In this document: positions 36,518-48,873 of the stretch, one piece after another
Layout: each line of letters opens with the position of its first letter
Numbering within the stretch: the first letter of the stretch is position 1
Origin: Pascua guehoae
Taxonomy: Eukaryota; Basidiomycota; Tremellomycetes; Trichosporonales; Trichosporonaceae
Length of the DNA: 64,000 bases
Reading direction: 5' to 3'
Assembly: GCA_001600415.1 (NCBI GenBank)
Contig: BCJX01000015.1
Span: 127,382-191,381, forward strand
Translations under genes and position numbers: made by a program
Notes under the pieces: model-generated
Databases searched by the model: none
Seen by the model: only the letters and a program-made list of their open reading frames with translations
Told to the model about the DNA's origin: nothing

Positions 36518-37542
36518 GCGCGATCGACGATGGGCGGTGGCGACGAGTGTACTGGTGTAGCTGGTAGTCATGCATGGCTGCGGATATCTTGTGGTGTGCG
36601 TGTGCAATGTGGGCCGCGCAAAAGATGCGAGTGGGCCCGACGCGAGGGGCGTAGTCACGGGTGTAGTGCGAGACGGGCGCAGTGCGCGGCCAAGTCGTAC
36701 GCAGTGTGGAGCATGGAGCATGGGGCAGCAGCTCGGCAGAAGCATGGAGAAGAGAAGCAAGAGCAGTGCGCATCAATGGGGCGCGTGCGAGCCTGAGATG
36801 CCTGGCAGAAGACGAAAACGTTGGATGTGCGAGAAGAGAGTGAGCTGTAGGGTCGAGTTGACGCTGCAAGCTGCAGCAATGTTGATGCCGCCAAGAGGTG
36901 GCGGTGATGATGAGACTGGCACTGTGACATTGGACATTGTCTCAATGCCGTGCACAATGATCTTGTACGTCATGTGGCTGGGACTGAGAAGAGGAGGACA
37001 GTAGTGAGCAGGTGTATCCGGGTAAATTAGAGTCGATGGGTGGGTGGGTGGCGAGGCGTCATGGTGGCGAGGCTTGACAACGTCATGGGCTTTTGGCTAC
37101 GGTACGGTACTGGGGCTACTCACCACACCCACCTGACAATAAGGCTAGCCTAGACGCAATAGCGTGAGACAAAGAGGACAAGCAAGAACTGTCCGCGTGC
37201 CGCAGAGTACGTACCGCGCGGCGGAAGGGGCCGGGTGCATGTCGAGCGCACTGGGACCGACCATGCAACTCTCTTTGCAGCAGCTCTGCTCATGCTTACT
37301 TGTCCCCTCCACTCGCCACCACTTACCACCACCCGCCCACTATCCCACTACACTACCCTCTCCACCCGCGACTATCCCCTCCACACGATATCCTACTCTT
37401 CACCACCCGTCTCATCCCCAACCATACCCACCCCCTTTCCATCACTTGCACTCACGGGCCGATGCCCTCACCCGAAGTGAATTACAGCGACGTGCCCTAC
37501 CAGTGCCGCTGGCCCGCATTCTCCCACCTTCCGCCACAAGCA
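36518..37542. other. Intergenic between RPL10 and the isoaspartate methyltransferase
   Basis: No supported gene. The left part is the RPL10 3' region; open frames there are G/A-rich and unconvincing. From about 37280 to 37455 the plus strand is extremely C/T/A-rich (cacccgcccactatccc), the likely promoter and leader of the next gene. An in-frame ATG at 37462 would extend that protein by 27 residues. Confidence 0.55.
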
Positions 37543-40047
37543 ATGGCGTGGCTATCGAGCGGGCGGACCAATGTCGAGGTGAGTGAGCACTCTCAGCATT
37601 CAGTCGTGACTCTGGCACCATCGCTCGTCTCGTTGTGTGTACCCTATGGTAGGGGCTGTACGGCTAAGTCGGTACGCACTACTCTGCTCAAAGTCGACGG
37701 CACGGTACTCGTACTGCGGACCTTGGACCCGACTTGGAAGCGGACTCGGACTCGGCTTGCATACTCCCTCCCCGACCTGTACCTCTGGTTACCAAGCGGC
37801 TCTCGTTACCAGTCACGCCGTGCTCCATTCCACCACTACCGACTACAGGCGTCGCCTACCGCTCACTCTTGGCATTGTAACCTCCTCCCCCGCACACGCT
37901 CACCCACAGCTCATCGACCGCATGGTCGCGAACGGGTTGATCTCGTCGCCGCGCGTCGCCGAGGCCATGAAGCGCGTCGACCGCAAGCACTACGTCCCTC
38001 GCGGCGAGGCGGCGTACGAGGACTTGCCGCAGTGCGTGAGCTGTAAAGTTGGACGAGCACACCGCCTTGCCTGTGCGAGGAGGGCCAGCTACCCGACCCG
38101 GGCCAGTCCGAAAGTGATGCTGACGCCGCGTTCCTGTTGCGTTCCGCGTCTGCTCTCCGATCGCTCTGGATCCTCACTCGGCACTGTGCACTAACCTTTG
38201 ACCGCGCTACACCCCTCTCCCGCCCCCTTCCTCCTCCTTTCCATCTTTTCCGGCCGCCTCCGCATTCCTCACGTTGTGACAACGCCTCCAACCCTCGCTT
38301 CCGCGACACTTTGTGCTCTGCCTTGTGTGCGCGGCCACTTCATTCTCACTCCCAGACCCATCGGGTTCAATGCCACGATTTCAGCGCCGCACATGCACGC
38401 GCACGCGTGCGAGTCGCTCCTGGAGCTGATCGACGAGGCCGAGAAGAAGGCCGGCGCCGTCCTCGACGTCGGAAGCGGGTCCGGGTACCGTGAGCCGCTG
38501 CGGCACACTCTTTGGCATGGCTGATACTATGACCATGACATTGCCAACCCCCTTGTCTCTGGTTTTTTTTTTTATTTCCCTCGCTTTCTTGTACTCGCAC
38601 TTGTTGTTTCCCGACACAACCTCGCTGGGTTCCACGGCTCTCTGCTCTACGGCTCTCGGGTACGCCTCTCTACCAACTCGATTTCGCACCTCCTTCTCGC
38701 AATCATTACTCTCGCATCTTGCGATCCCTTGTGCAACACTGGTCTTCGACACTTCTCTCCCTCTCCTCGGGCACAAACTGCACAAACCACCTCCCGCCTG
38801 ATCACCGCGTGTCGTTTCACCGACTTTGACAATTGTCTCTGCGCGCGACTTTTGCTTCTTGTGCTCGGATCTCTCCCTCGGAACCCACACCCGTCCAAAC
38901 TCCCACCCACATTATCCCAAATTTCCACTCGCCGCGTCGTCCTCGTCGCCCGCCCCTCCTAACCCCGTGCTGTGCTTCTTTTCATCTTCTCCCTTTCCCC
39001 TGCTCGTCGCAATCGCGTGTCGTGTCGTCCTGCAGTGACCGCCGTGTTCCATCGCCTGGCCCCTGCCGCAACCGTGATCGGCATCGACCACCTCGAGGGC
39101 CTCGCGACTCTGGCGCGTGCGAATCTCGAGGCCGACGGCGTGACCACGGGCAGCTCGCCCGGTGTCAAGGTCGTCGCCGGCGACGGCCGTGCCGGGTGGC
39201 CTCCGCATGGTGAGTAGCAGTCGTGCCCTGATGGAAGGACCCTGGTGGAACGCATCAGGTGACTGTACTCTGTGTGGGGGCGTGATGGAGGTGACTGTGA
39301 ACCGCGTCTTGATACGGCTCAAAATGTTCACTCTAACTGGTCGATTCTCCGGACGCCCCGCGCGCATCCACGACATTTGCTTCGCGCGCCCCTTTGCAAC
39401 GCTCACGCCCAGCCCCATACCAAGCGATCCATGTCGGCGCTGCGGCTCCGACCATCCCTCCTGCGCTCATTGAGCAGCTCGCGGCACCGGGGCGCATGTT
39501 TATTCCAGTCGGCGTTCACGATCAGGGTGAGTGACGTGTTCCGAAGGTGTAACTGGGGCCGTTCTAGTATCTGGAAGCCGTAAACGCCTGTGGTGGGGCG
39601 CGCCAAGACACCACAGCTTCTGGACTTTGCTCGGTTCATCAGCGGTGAATGCCTTGTCGCGTGACTAGTTATGCTCAACTTGGTTGGCCACATGTGCTTC
39701 ATCCCCCAATCTCAACCCCCGCGACCCGGGATGCCGACCTCTAAACATTCAACGCTGAACCCCTCGTACGCCCGCTAATACCCAGAAATTTGGCAGGTCG
39801 ACAAGGACGAGACCGGCAAGGTCACGACCAAGAAGCTCTTTGGTGTTCGAGTAGGTACCTGCGTTCTCTGACACGAGTATTGGGTGCACATCCTTGTGGT
39901 GCAGCCCATTCTCAGCATACCCACACACACCCGGCCACGAACACCCTCCTCCCGCTTTTCGCCGCTGATTGGCAGTACATTCCGCTCACGGATCGCGAGA
40001 AGCAGTGGTCGGACCAGGACGAGGCCCGGCGCACGCGGCGCTCATAA
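37543..40047 (+). CDS. Protein-L-isoaspartate O-methyltransferase
   Basis: Seven exons: 37543-37578, 37910-38031, 38356-38489, 39036-39209, 39413-39526, 39786-39850, 39976-40047; 238 residues, the usual PCMT length. Seen: [48 protein letters not shown], then the AdoMet motif [13 protein letters not shown]. Next come [59 protein letters not shown], and the C-terminal [12 protein letters not shown]. It transfers methyl from AdoMet to damaged isoaspartyl sites and starts their repair. Introns here are 331, 324, 546, 203, 259 and 125 bases, far longer than in the left half of the window, though the protein is standard. Confidence 0.95.
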
Positions 40048-41904
40048 ATTGCGATTGTAGGACGCGGCGAGGTGAGGGGGTGTGGGGGGCGTCGGTAAGG
40101 GTGTATGGGACGGAGGCGACGCAGGTGGATGGCACGGTGGAGAAGGCAGTGAGGGCGTGAGGGGCGTGACCGTTGCATAGGCTCCGGACGTGTGAGTGCG
40201 TGGCAATAGTAGTGTCACGCACGGCTCGATGTGAATCACGACTCGATGTGAAAAAGCAAGGTCCAACAGGCATAAACGACAGGCAATGCAACTCCAGCCA
40301 TACACACCGTTTTTGTAGACGCAGAGGCTCAGAGTGCGGGGTAGATCCACGCCACGAGACATGTATGTTGTGCAGCGAGGCGAAAGGCCAGGGTGGGGAG
40401 GGGAAGCATTGAATGAAAGGAGGGAGTGGGGAAATTTACCACGGCAAGAGGGAGCATGCGAATATGCAAGCGACAAGATAAACCCAAGAAAGCAAGAAGT
40501 CCCCAGTTGAACATACGGAAGCAAGAGGGAGCACGCACGACACAAGCAAGCAAGCTACAAAGTAAACAAGCAAACAAGAACCGAGTGTCCCGAGATGTCC
40601 ATCCACTGATAATGGCGTGTCAAGGCCAAGGCAAGTGGCCCATAGGACGGCAATGCTCTTGCCAAACTTGGATCCAATCTCGCTGTCAAGACCATGTTAT
40701 CGCCCAGGTCAGTGGCAGTGCGTGCTCTCAACAACAGCAGCCCAGCAGCAGCCAGCAACAAGCACTGGCAAGCAAGCAGGCAACGTGCGGACGAAAAAGC
40801 GCCCGCAAAAAGGTGACCTCATGGTTTTCCACTCTTCCGTCGCCCATTGCAGGCGCGGCCGCGCGTCAGACCGTCTTTAAACTATCGCGCCAAGCACGTC
40901 GGCACCCGTCGGCGAATCCAACAGGCGACCGCGTTCGGAGGTCGGTGTCATCAAGTGGTACCCGCAATACCGCCCACCTCGTTGGAAACTACGCAAGCTC
41001 CCATGCATATGACGAGTCACGGGTGAGCACCTGTGTGAGTGACTGGGTGATCTCATATACCGCACCATAGGAGGAGGATCCAGGAGCAACAGTGAGTGCG
41101 ACCTGCGTTTTGTTCCAGCCACATGCCACAACCATGGTCTTGATGCAGTCGACCATTCCGTTGTCACTCTGGCCTGCTACAAGCTCGATGCTTCAACAAT
41201 GGTCAAGCACGAGTGCAGCTTGAGCTACACAAGTGGACCCCAGTGTCTGAGTAATAATAATAATATTATTATTATTACAATTATTTAATAGACACAATGA
41301 GGGCCGGGTGGTGGCGCGATCCCTTGCATCTAGATCATGACTGTAAGGCCTACTGTACATGGATCATACTAGCCCCTGGCTAAGGGCCCAGTAGGAAGGG
41401 GCGCCGGGGGTGGTCGGGCAGAGTTGAGCTACTGTATTCTCGACCCGCTTTCCGCCTTCCGCTGTCTCTGCAACTCCCACGCCTTGGCCAACATCGCTGC
41501 TTCTCCCCTCGTTTTTGTACGCACACTCTATGTTCCAGTACAGTATCTAGTCCCACAATGCCGTGACCTTTGCACCCACTAAAGGTCATGGTGCACTATT
41601 GACCTTGACCTGTACCAGCTTCTTCTCTTCCGTGTATCGAGCAGGAGTTACATGGACATCTAAACCAGGCTCAACGTTGCCGTGTCTTTCCGTCGTCGCC
41701 ACAATCTGCCTCGAGGGTGTGGCTATCAGGTCGGGTACCTCACTCCATTTTTGCTACATGTTACCAGTTGCCTTATGGCCCCTCCCCGAATCGTACGGTC
41801 GCCATCTCAACTGCCCGCCTGCGTCTATGGAACCCCAATCTCCTGCTACCACCCCACGTCCGTGTATCCGACCAACCGTCTCCCAGCCACGCGCAACGTG
41901 GCCA
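40048..41904. other. Convergent spacer, 1.9 kb
   Basis: Between two stops facing each other. A Gln/Ser/Lys-rich frame at 40426-41070 arises from AAGCAAGCAA-type repeats and is not supported. Tandem caagcaag/aaacaagcaaacaag words occur at about 40544-40580. It contains the perfect A/T palindrome listed separately. No RNA gene seen. Confidence 0.5.
41251..41278. repeat. Perfect 28-bp A/T-rich palindrome
   Basis: Bases 41251-41278 read the same on both strands: G, then TAA units turning into TTA units around a central AT, then C. It sits in the longest AT-rich patch of a convergent spacer (about 41250-41293). It could form a cruciform or hairpin and may mark a 3' end or a replication origin; both roles are inference. 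Confidence 0.9.
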
Positions 41905-43166
41905 CTAGAGCCGCTTAAGCCTCGAGTTCTTCTTGAGATACTTGCCATACTTGACCGACTCATCACCAAAGAAGAGCGCCCACCACGCATACGCGCCGAC
42001 GACCGCGTTCCCCAGTCCCGTGACGGTAGCGAGTGCGCCGAGGGGTGCGTTCCAGCTCGCAAACGCGGCAAAGCACCCGAGGAGCGCGAGCGTCGTGATG
42101 GCCGGCATGCGTGCGGGGTTGCGCGGCGTGTAGTTTGGCACGACGACAAAGAGGGACAGCGCCGCGAGAGACAGGGCGCCGAGGCCGAGAATGTGCAGCA
42201 GGAAGGCTTCGAGCGACGTGAGCGCGTCGTAGTGGTCCCTGTCGTAGTTGGGCGTCGGGGTCGCGAGCGGCGTCATGGTGGTTACGGCCGCGCGGGGGGC
42301 GGGCTGGGCAAAGAAGAGGACGAGGCGCGGGAAGACGAGCATCGGGAGGGCGATGAGGGTGAACCTGCGTGTTAGTCGGGGATTTGAAGGTACAGCGCAG
42401 GGCGTAAAATGGCGTAAAATAGGACGTAGAGCGAGGCGTAGAGCAGGGTCGAAGAGGGGCGTCTGGCCGTATCAGACAGGCCTCGGGCAGGAGTGGGATC
42501 TTAAGGACACAGTGACGCGTCTGTCTGCACTTCGGGACACACCATACGTTCTGCACTCGTTCTGCACTGCCCATGAGAGTAGCCCGCAGCGTTACCATCC
42601 TCTAACGGCTGCCATCGTCGCGCCGCAGGACCCTATCGGACGAGCCGTGGAACCGTCCCCGAAACTGAACCGCAACGCCCAGCCAACACTTTACAAAGCC
42701 CTCCAACACCGCAGCGTTGGCAGAGCAACGCCGCTGCACAGCAACAACACGCCGCACACGCCGCACAGCACCCATTCGTACTCCCTTTACACAACCAGAC
42801 CCATCTCCCCGCCTCCGCAAGCACTCACCATCCAGCCGCCACGAGCCCAAAGTAACTCGCCGCATCCAGCTGTCCCTCCCCGGGCCGCACGGCAGCCCTG
42901 GCCAGATCCTCGGCACGGCGGTATCCCTGCCCCAGCGTGCCCGACTCGGGCTCGCGGCGTGCGTGCGCCTGCGTCTGCGACTGCGACTGCGACTGGGACC
43001 GTGGGTCACGACGGGGCGGGGGCGGAAACTCTGCACTGCGCGAGCTGGGCGAGGTAAACGACGGCCCGGCGGGGTTGGACGTGTCGTACGGCGGGGGCAG
43101 GGAGGTGGTCGAGGGTCCGCGGTGGACGCCGAGGGGGTCCAGTTCGATGTCCTTTGAGGGTTTCAT
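41905..43166 (-). CDS. Hypothetical membrane protein with about four transmembrane helices
   Basis: Exons 43166-42829 and 42364-41905 give 265 residues. The 464-base intron interrupts a Trp codon inside the first membrane helix; joining gives YFGLVAAG-WFTLIALPMLVF, so the splice is well supported. Residues 1-100 are polar and disordered (PPPYDTSNPAGPS, an SQ repeat). Hydrophobic helices lie at about 106-131, 160-182, 196-213 and 222-240. The tail is basic (KYGKYLKKNSRLKRL), which suggests a cytosolic C-terminus and possibly a dilysine-like sorting role. No family recognised. An upstream Met at 43523 adds only His/Pro repeats encoded by a microsatellite, so I took 43166. Confidence 0.8.
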
Positions 43167-43742
43167 GGTGAGAGTGGGGGAGTGGAGTGAGAGTGGGGGA
43201 GTGGAGCACGCGTGAAGTGGGAAGTGAGCGTGTTTGGTGGACTGGAAAGGACGGGGGGCGAGGGGCGAGGCGGTGCGAAGGGTTTGGGTGGCGAATGGGT
43301 CGTTTCCGAGAGGGAAACTGTAGAGTCGAGAGAATCGATGCGACAACGAGGAGGTGAGGATGTAGAGGCCAAGAGGCGATGGGAAGATATATGGATGCGG
43401 GTGTGGGTGTGGATGTGGATGTGGATGTGGTGGATGCGGTGGAAGGGGACGTGGAACGCGACGAGAATCATGACATGACATTTGATTCTTTCTCTTCTCG
43501 ACGTCATCCACCACCCAGTGCACCCAGGCCTAGATCCATGACGATCCGATCAGAACTTTGGCCACGTGGCAGTCCCATGTTTCCCACGTGTTCCGTCCCT
43601 GAACTCGAGCAACCTGCCAACAACGTCGTCATGACCCCCAACTGCACAACCGTCCCAACTCTGACTTTGCCATCTACCATATACCAAAGTCTCATAACCG
43701 CCCTCGAGCCTCATCTCCCACCCCACACCCCATACCAGCGCT
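43167..43742. promoter_or_regulatory. Divergent promoter, membrane protein and TIP20
   Basis: 576 bases between two start codons. A GGATGT/GGGTGT hexamer tract lies at about 43396-43440 (plus strand). The TIP20 side is C/A-rich just before the ATG. Confidence 0.6.
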
Positions 43743-46700
43743 ATGGCCGCCGTCGCGAGCGAAATCTCGGCCCTCGCGCGGCCCACCGACGACGCCGCCC
43801 TCCGCGCCCACGTCCAGGCGTATCTCGACAGGACGTACCCGGACCTCGCGTCGCTGCGTCCGAGCCCGCGCTCGAGCGTGAGCGTGAGCGTGAGCGGGAG
43901 TAGTGGTGTGCGTACCTCGACCGATGCCGGACCATCAACCCCCAGCCCACCAGAAGACGACACCCCCCTCTCCTCAGCGATAGCCCACTGGCGCGCCGCC
44001 GAATCCACCGCACGCACCCGCCTCGCGGCGGCCGAAGCCGCCCTGCCGCCCGCGACGGCCGCGGCCGTCGCGGCGCTCGAGGGCATCCTCGACCGCGCGC
44101 AGAGCATCAGTCTGGCGCGGTACGAGCTGAGCGATGCTGTCGGCGCGCTCGTCGCGCAGGTGCAGGGCGCGGACGTGCTGGGCGACCAGGAGGGAGACGG
44201 AGGAAGCGCAGCGGAGGGAGGAGAGGGGGGAGAGGGGGGAGAGGGGGCAGGAAGGGGAGGAGATGGCGGGGATACAGTCATGAAGGAGAGGGCGACGCTG
44301 GTGCAGCGCATCGAGGTCGTGCATGCCGCGCTGGGGCGGAGCGAGGCGGCGCTCGCGTGGGCCAAGATTCTCGAGCGCGTCTTAGTGCTCCGGTGAGTTC
44401 GTGTGGTATCGGGGACAGGGGGGTGGGTGTTGGGTTATTTGGCTCCGAGGTGGGGACGGCGTAGTAGTTTCCCTTGTGCCCGTGTTGTCCGAGTTGCCCG
44501 GCTCATGTCGACCGGACGAGCTCGCTCGTGTGCTCTGGCCATCCGTCCTGGAGTTGCCTGTGGTCATGAGCGCTGGCGCCCTCGGTGTCGCCGTCTCAGA
44601 CTCTGGCGTTGTGGACCTGCTGGGTACTGGTCCACCTCAGTCTGGGGGGAGCAGTGGTGTCGATATCTCCCGCTACTGTCCTCTTCTCTCCGGTAACCGG
44701 ATGACAGACACTGTCGCAACCATGTCTCCCGTTCTTGGGGTGCGGCTGCCAGTTGCCCGCTCCCTGTCTGCTGTCCGCCGTCGGGTAACCTGTCTACCGC
44801 ACTCTCCAGGATGACGATGCGTGTCGTCATCATATCTCGGCTCTTTTGATGTTGGGCATATGGCGCCGTCTCACTGTGCGACGAGTCGTCGTGTCCTGCG
44901 ATGCCTTTCCTTGTTGAGACGCAGGACTCGTGTTCCTGGCTCACTCCCTCGGCGTACCTTGACTTCGCCGTTGTCCACCTATGGTAGTGGCCCCCAACTC
45001 GTTCCACCCCCGCCCCATCTCGGCCTTAACCATGCAACCGCTAACCCACTCGCAGGGACAAAACCCTCGATCCCGCATCCCACCGCCCCTCACCCCTCTC
45101 TGCGCTCCCGTCCTTCCGCGCCCTCGCGTCCTCTGTCGCCGACATGGAAGCCACGCTCCCGCCGGGGATGGCCCTGCTCGGCTCCCTCCGTGCCGTGCGC
45201 GACGACACGTGGGCGCAGCTCAAGCGTGTACTCGGGGACACGCTCGTGCGCGCCGCCGAGGAGATTGGATGGCCACGGCGTGTCGACTACGCAGCCGCGC
45301 CACCAGAGAAGCGGCGGCGGTTCGAGCGGTGTTACACGGAAATGCTCTATTTCGAGGCCGAGGGCGAGCGGCTGGGCCAGAGTGACGAGGGAGGCGCTGG
45401 GACGAGTGGCAGCGATGCTAAGGCTGCAAACGGCGCTAACGGAAACGGAGCAAACGGAACAGGCACAACCGCAGCCCCCGCGCATCAATCACCCTGGGCG
45501 ACCGGAAAGGGCCTGTACCCCCTCCAAGCGCTGGTCCGCCCCGTCGCCCTGCGGTTCAAGTACCACTTTCAGGGGTCGCGCAACACGAACCGCGTCGACA
45601 AGCCAGAGTGGGCCCTCGGGAGCATCCAGGACACGATCTACGAACACGCAGAGTTTATCACAGATTACCTCCAGCCCCTCACGGCGCGCGCGGGGTATGG
45701 CGGCGTGGATGTCAAGGTGAGTCGCGTGTGGGTGGTGTGGGTCGAGGGGTGTGGCGGTGCCACACGGAGGTGATTGTGGGCACTTGTGCGCCGGTCGGCT
45801 GGATACAGCACTGGAGTGGTGCACCATGGCACCTACTGGTGTGCGAGTTCAGCCGTGGCTGGCATGCTCGGATCTGGGTCGCGGTCATACACTTGCGGCA
45901 CACATGGTGGACGTAGATGCCCACTATGCCCACTATGCCCGCTATGCCCACTATGCCTCTCAGTTGTGCGCTTCGAGCCCTTGAACAGGCTCCTTGCTGT
46001 GGGGTCACAGTTTTGTCGGAGACTCACTGTGGAAGGCAGTTGCTATCCATAGACACGGTCCCCACCTCGCACTACATAAGCCATCATGTCCCTCGAAGCC
46101 CACCGCTAACCCCAGTCCGAATTCACAATGCTCCTCCTCCCGACCCTCCTCGCGTTCCTCCGCACACGCATCCCACATCTCCTCTCCCACCCAGCGCTCC
46201 TGGCGCACACGGTCTACCAGACGGTGCTCTTTGACGACGCAGTCCGCGAGTCGGGCTTTGACCTCGCGCGCACGAGCGTGTACCACGGCGTACCGCGGGT
46301 CGACGTGCCCGAGTGGGAAGGATTGACGGGGGCGGTTCTGCGCGAGCAGGATTGGTTTGAGCAGTGGCTCGAAGGGGAACGCAAGTGTGAGTTGGCCTGG
46401 TTGGACACTGTGTGGTGGTTTAGGATCCTGGCATTATTGGGGTGGAGTGGTGAAGGGAGGTTTGACCGGATGCTGGCGGAGGCGAGCTACCGACGCGAGA
46501 TGGACAGCAGCCTGGGGGAAGCAGAGCAGGGACGCTCGAGAAAGTCGAGTATGAGCGGCGCTGCGCGACAGAAGGAGCCCAGGGACAACCTGTGCAAGAG
46601 CAAGACCGAGGTAGAGTGAGGGTATCAATCAAGGCGGCAGTGACAGTGCGGTAAGAGGAAGGGTGGGAGGACTGCTTGCGGCCTATTTTACCCTGCCGTC

Positions 46701-48050
46701 TACCGGCCGAGCGCACCCTCCCCCACTCTCAATCACCACCGCTCCCCATCCCACTCATTCTATCTCCATCTGTCCAATTTTTCAACGTCTCGCATCCCTG
46801 CACACCTTCATCCACTGACAACAGTTGCCGAGACGACGCTGAACGAAATCATCTCCTCGCCCACCGCCTGGACGATTACGGACGCGCGCGACGATGACGG
46901 CGACGGCGACGCGCCCAGCGACAGCGACGACGGCGTCCCAGCGACCGAGAGTGCGCGGCAGATGCGTGCGCTCCTGGAACAGATCACCGACCGGTACGCA
47001 CCGCTCCCTGCGCTCGAGTACCGTGCGGCGTTTCTGCGGCGCGTCCAGCTGCCCGTGCTGGGTGCATACCACACACGGCTGGCCGGTAGCCTGGACGCGT
47101 TTGAGACGCTGTCCAACGCGTTTGTGCGTGCGGTCGGGCAACGCGACGACAGCCGGCTGCAGGGGACGCAGGGGCTGGACCGCCTCGTCAAGGCGTATGT
47201 CAGTGCAGAGTATATCCTGAATGCCGTGCGCGTATGGGCTGATGACGTGGTGAGTAATTGATTCGAGGCGGTGGTGCCCTCGGATGGCAGGCCATTGGCA
47301 TTGTGCATTCCTGACCCTCAGCTCTTTGCGGAAATGTCCGCCGACCTGGCAGCACTCACGCCCGGCGCGCCACCGTCGTCGGTATGGGACCCCTCGCAGG
47401 AACGCTTTGCGGCCCTGTGCCGTCGGGCCGAGGACATGATTGTGCGCCTAGTCTGTTCCGAGGTCGAGGGCGACCTACAGGCGCACGTCCAGCGCCGGTG
47501 GGACTCTCAGTCTGGCATCGACCCAGGGGCGGACGCGGCGCTCAACGAGCTCGCGAGTGTCACCTCGCACGCCCGCGCCCTCACCTCCTTCACAATCCTC
47601 ATCTCGGCCCTGTCCTCTGCGCTCCCCCGCCCCGCCGCACTGCGGACGTACCGCCGCATCGCATCCCACCTCGCGACGCACATTGCCAGCACGTGCGTGT
47701 GGCGCGGCCGCACCAAATTCTCCGTCGCCGGCGCGCGCGCCTTCGCCGCCGAACTCGACGACTGGCAAGGCGCAGCCGCACAGGCCCTGCGTACTGTGCC
47801 CCCACCGCCCAACGGCGCCGTTGACGCACCCTGGCGCCAGCTCCAGGATATGGCTACACTCCTCTCCCTCCCCAACGAGCACGACGACAAGGGGGGCAAA
47901 GACGCCGACGCGCCGACGTTCCCGCAGGCCATGGCGGCCGCGTGGGGCGGGGGCGCGAGCCTCGAGACCTTCCAGGGCCGCGTGGGTGTGCACATGGGCC
48001 AGCACGAGATGCAGGCCGTGCTGAGAAGGAGGGGCGAGTGTTGGCGATAG
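43743..48050 (+). CDS. TIP20: RINT1/TIP20-family tethering protein (Dsl1 complex)
   Basis: Five exons: 43743-44392, 45056-45716, 46116-46386, 46825-47249, 47322-48050; 911 residues. The N-terminal part is helical (coiled-coil-like, WRAAESTARTRLAAAEAAL) with an acidic Gly/Glu insert. The family core is clear after intron 1: LRFKYHFQGSRNTNRVDKPE and ALGSIQDTIYEHAEF, then RESGFDLARTSVYHGVPRVD and a C-terminal helical part with EMIVRLVCSEVEGDL-like segments. In yeast and human these proteins form the Dsl1/NRZ tether at the ER and capture COPI vesicles. The other Dsl1 subunits are not in the window. Four of the five exons are separated by introns of 663, 399 and 438 bases plus one of 72. Confidence 0.9.
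45914..45958 (+). repeat. 9-bp minisatellite in TIP20 intron 2
   Basis: About five units of tatgcccac with small variants lie within the second intron of TIP20. All short frames read here come from the repeat. Confidence 0.85.
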
Positions 48051-48873
48051 AGTAGGCGAGCGAGTAGGCGAGGGCGTGCAGTGTGGAGGCGCTGGGGAGG
48101 GTAGCGAATGGTGTAGGGAGGATATCGAATGGGATATGGAGTAGAAGGGTAGCTGGGTACATGGGTAGTTGGGTAATGCTATATGCTGCAGAGCCAGCAG
48201 CCGCAGTACACATCCTGCGCAGACGGGACACGCGCGTGTACATTGCAGTGAGTATAGGCCGTGGGTTTATGGTCGAGACGAATCTCACTCAAGAGCTCTG
48301 ATGCGTTCCCTGACGCGTTCGTTCTCTTCAAGCCGCTGCGCTCGCTTGAACGCGTCACCTGGTCACCTGGTCACTCGGACCAACGTTGTCAGCTCTGATG
48401 CACGGCGTGTGCTGGTGTGCGCTAATGGACGCGCCATTCTCCCTTCGCCTCACCTCGCGTCGCCACACCTCACATCGCCTCACCTCTCCTCACCTCACCT
48501 CGCTGCCCAGCCAAGCTGCTCAGCAAAGATAACAGCATCCAGCTAAGCAAACAGTCTCCAAAGCCAGCCCGCAGTCCCAACTCTCCCGCAAGAGCAGGAA
48601 AGGGGGCCGAGAATCAAGTGCAGCTGCAATCACCATCAGGCGGGCGGAGACGGCTGCAGGGCAGGCATACTTTGTGCTCCAGATGTAGACGGAAACATTC
48701 ATGCTTGTCATAATTTCATAGGGTAGTCATTTCTACGTTCGCCGTCACCTGCTCGGCATTCTACAGCCGCCGCGTCTAGGTTTCCCGGTCGGGTCGTGTC
48801 CCTACCATCCTCACCAGATCACCAACCTACCAACCCACCAACCCACAAACGGCACTCACCCCACCGCTACACC
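48051..48873. other. Convergent spacer between TIP20 and the Pro-rich gene
   Basis: No supported gene. A degenerate CCTCACCTCG/CATCG tract lies at about 48448-48510. The remainder has no recognisable features; both flanking genes end here. Confidence 0.55.

Noticed and set aside
40426..41070. 214-codon Gln/Ser/Lys-rich frame
   Set aside because: Openness comes from AAGCAAGCAA-type repeats; no conserved feature.
44401..44814. 137-codon frame within TIP20 intron 1
   Set aside because: TIP20 exons on either side join exactly in frame; the frame has no family features.
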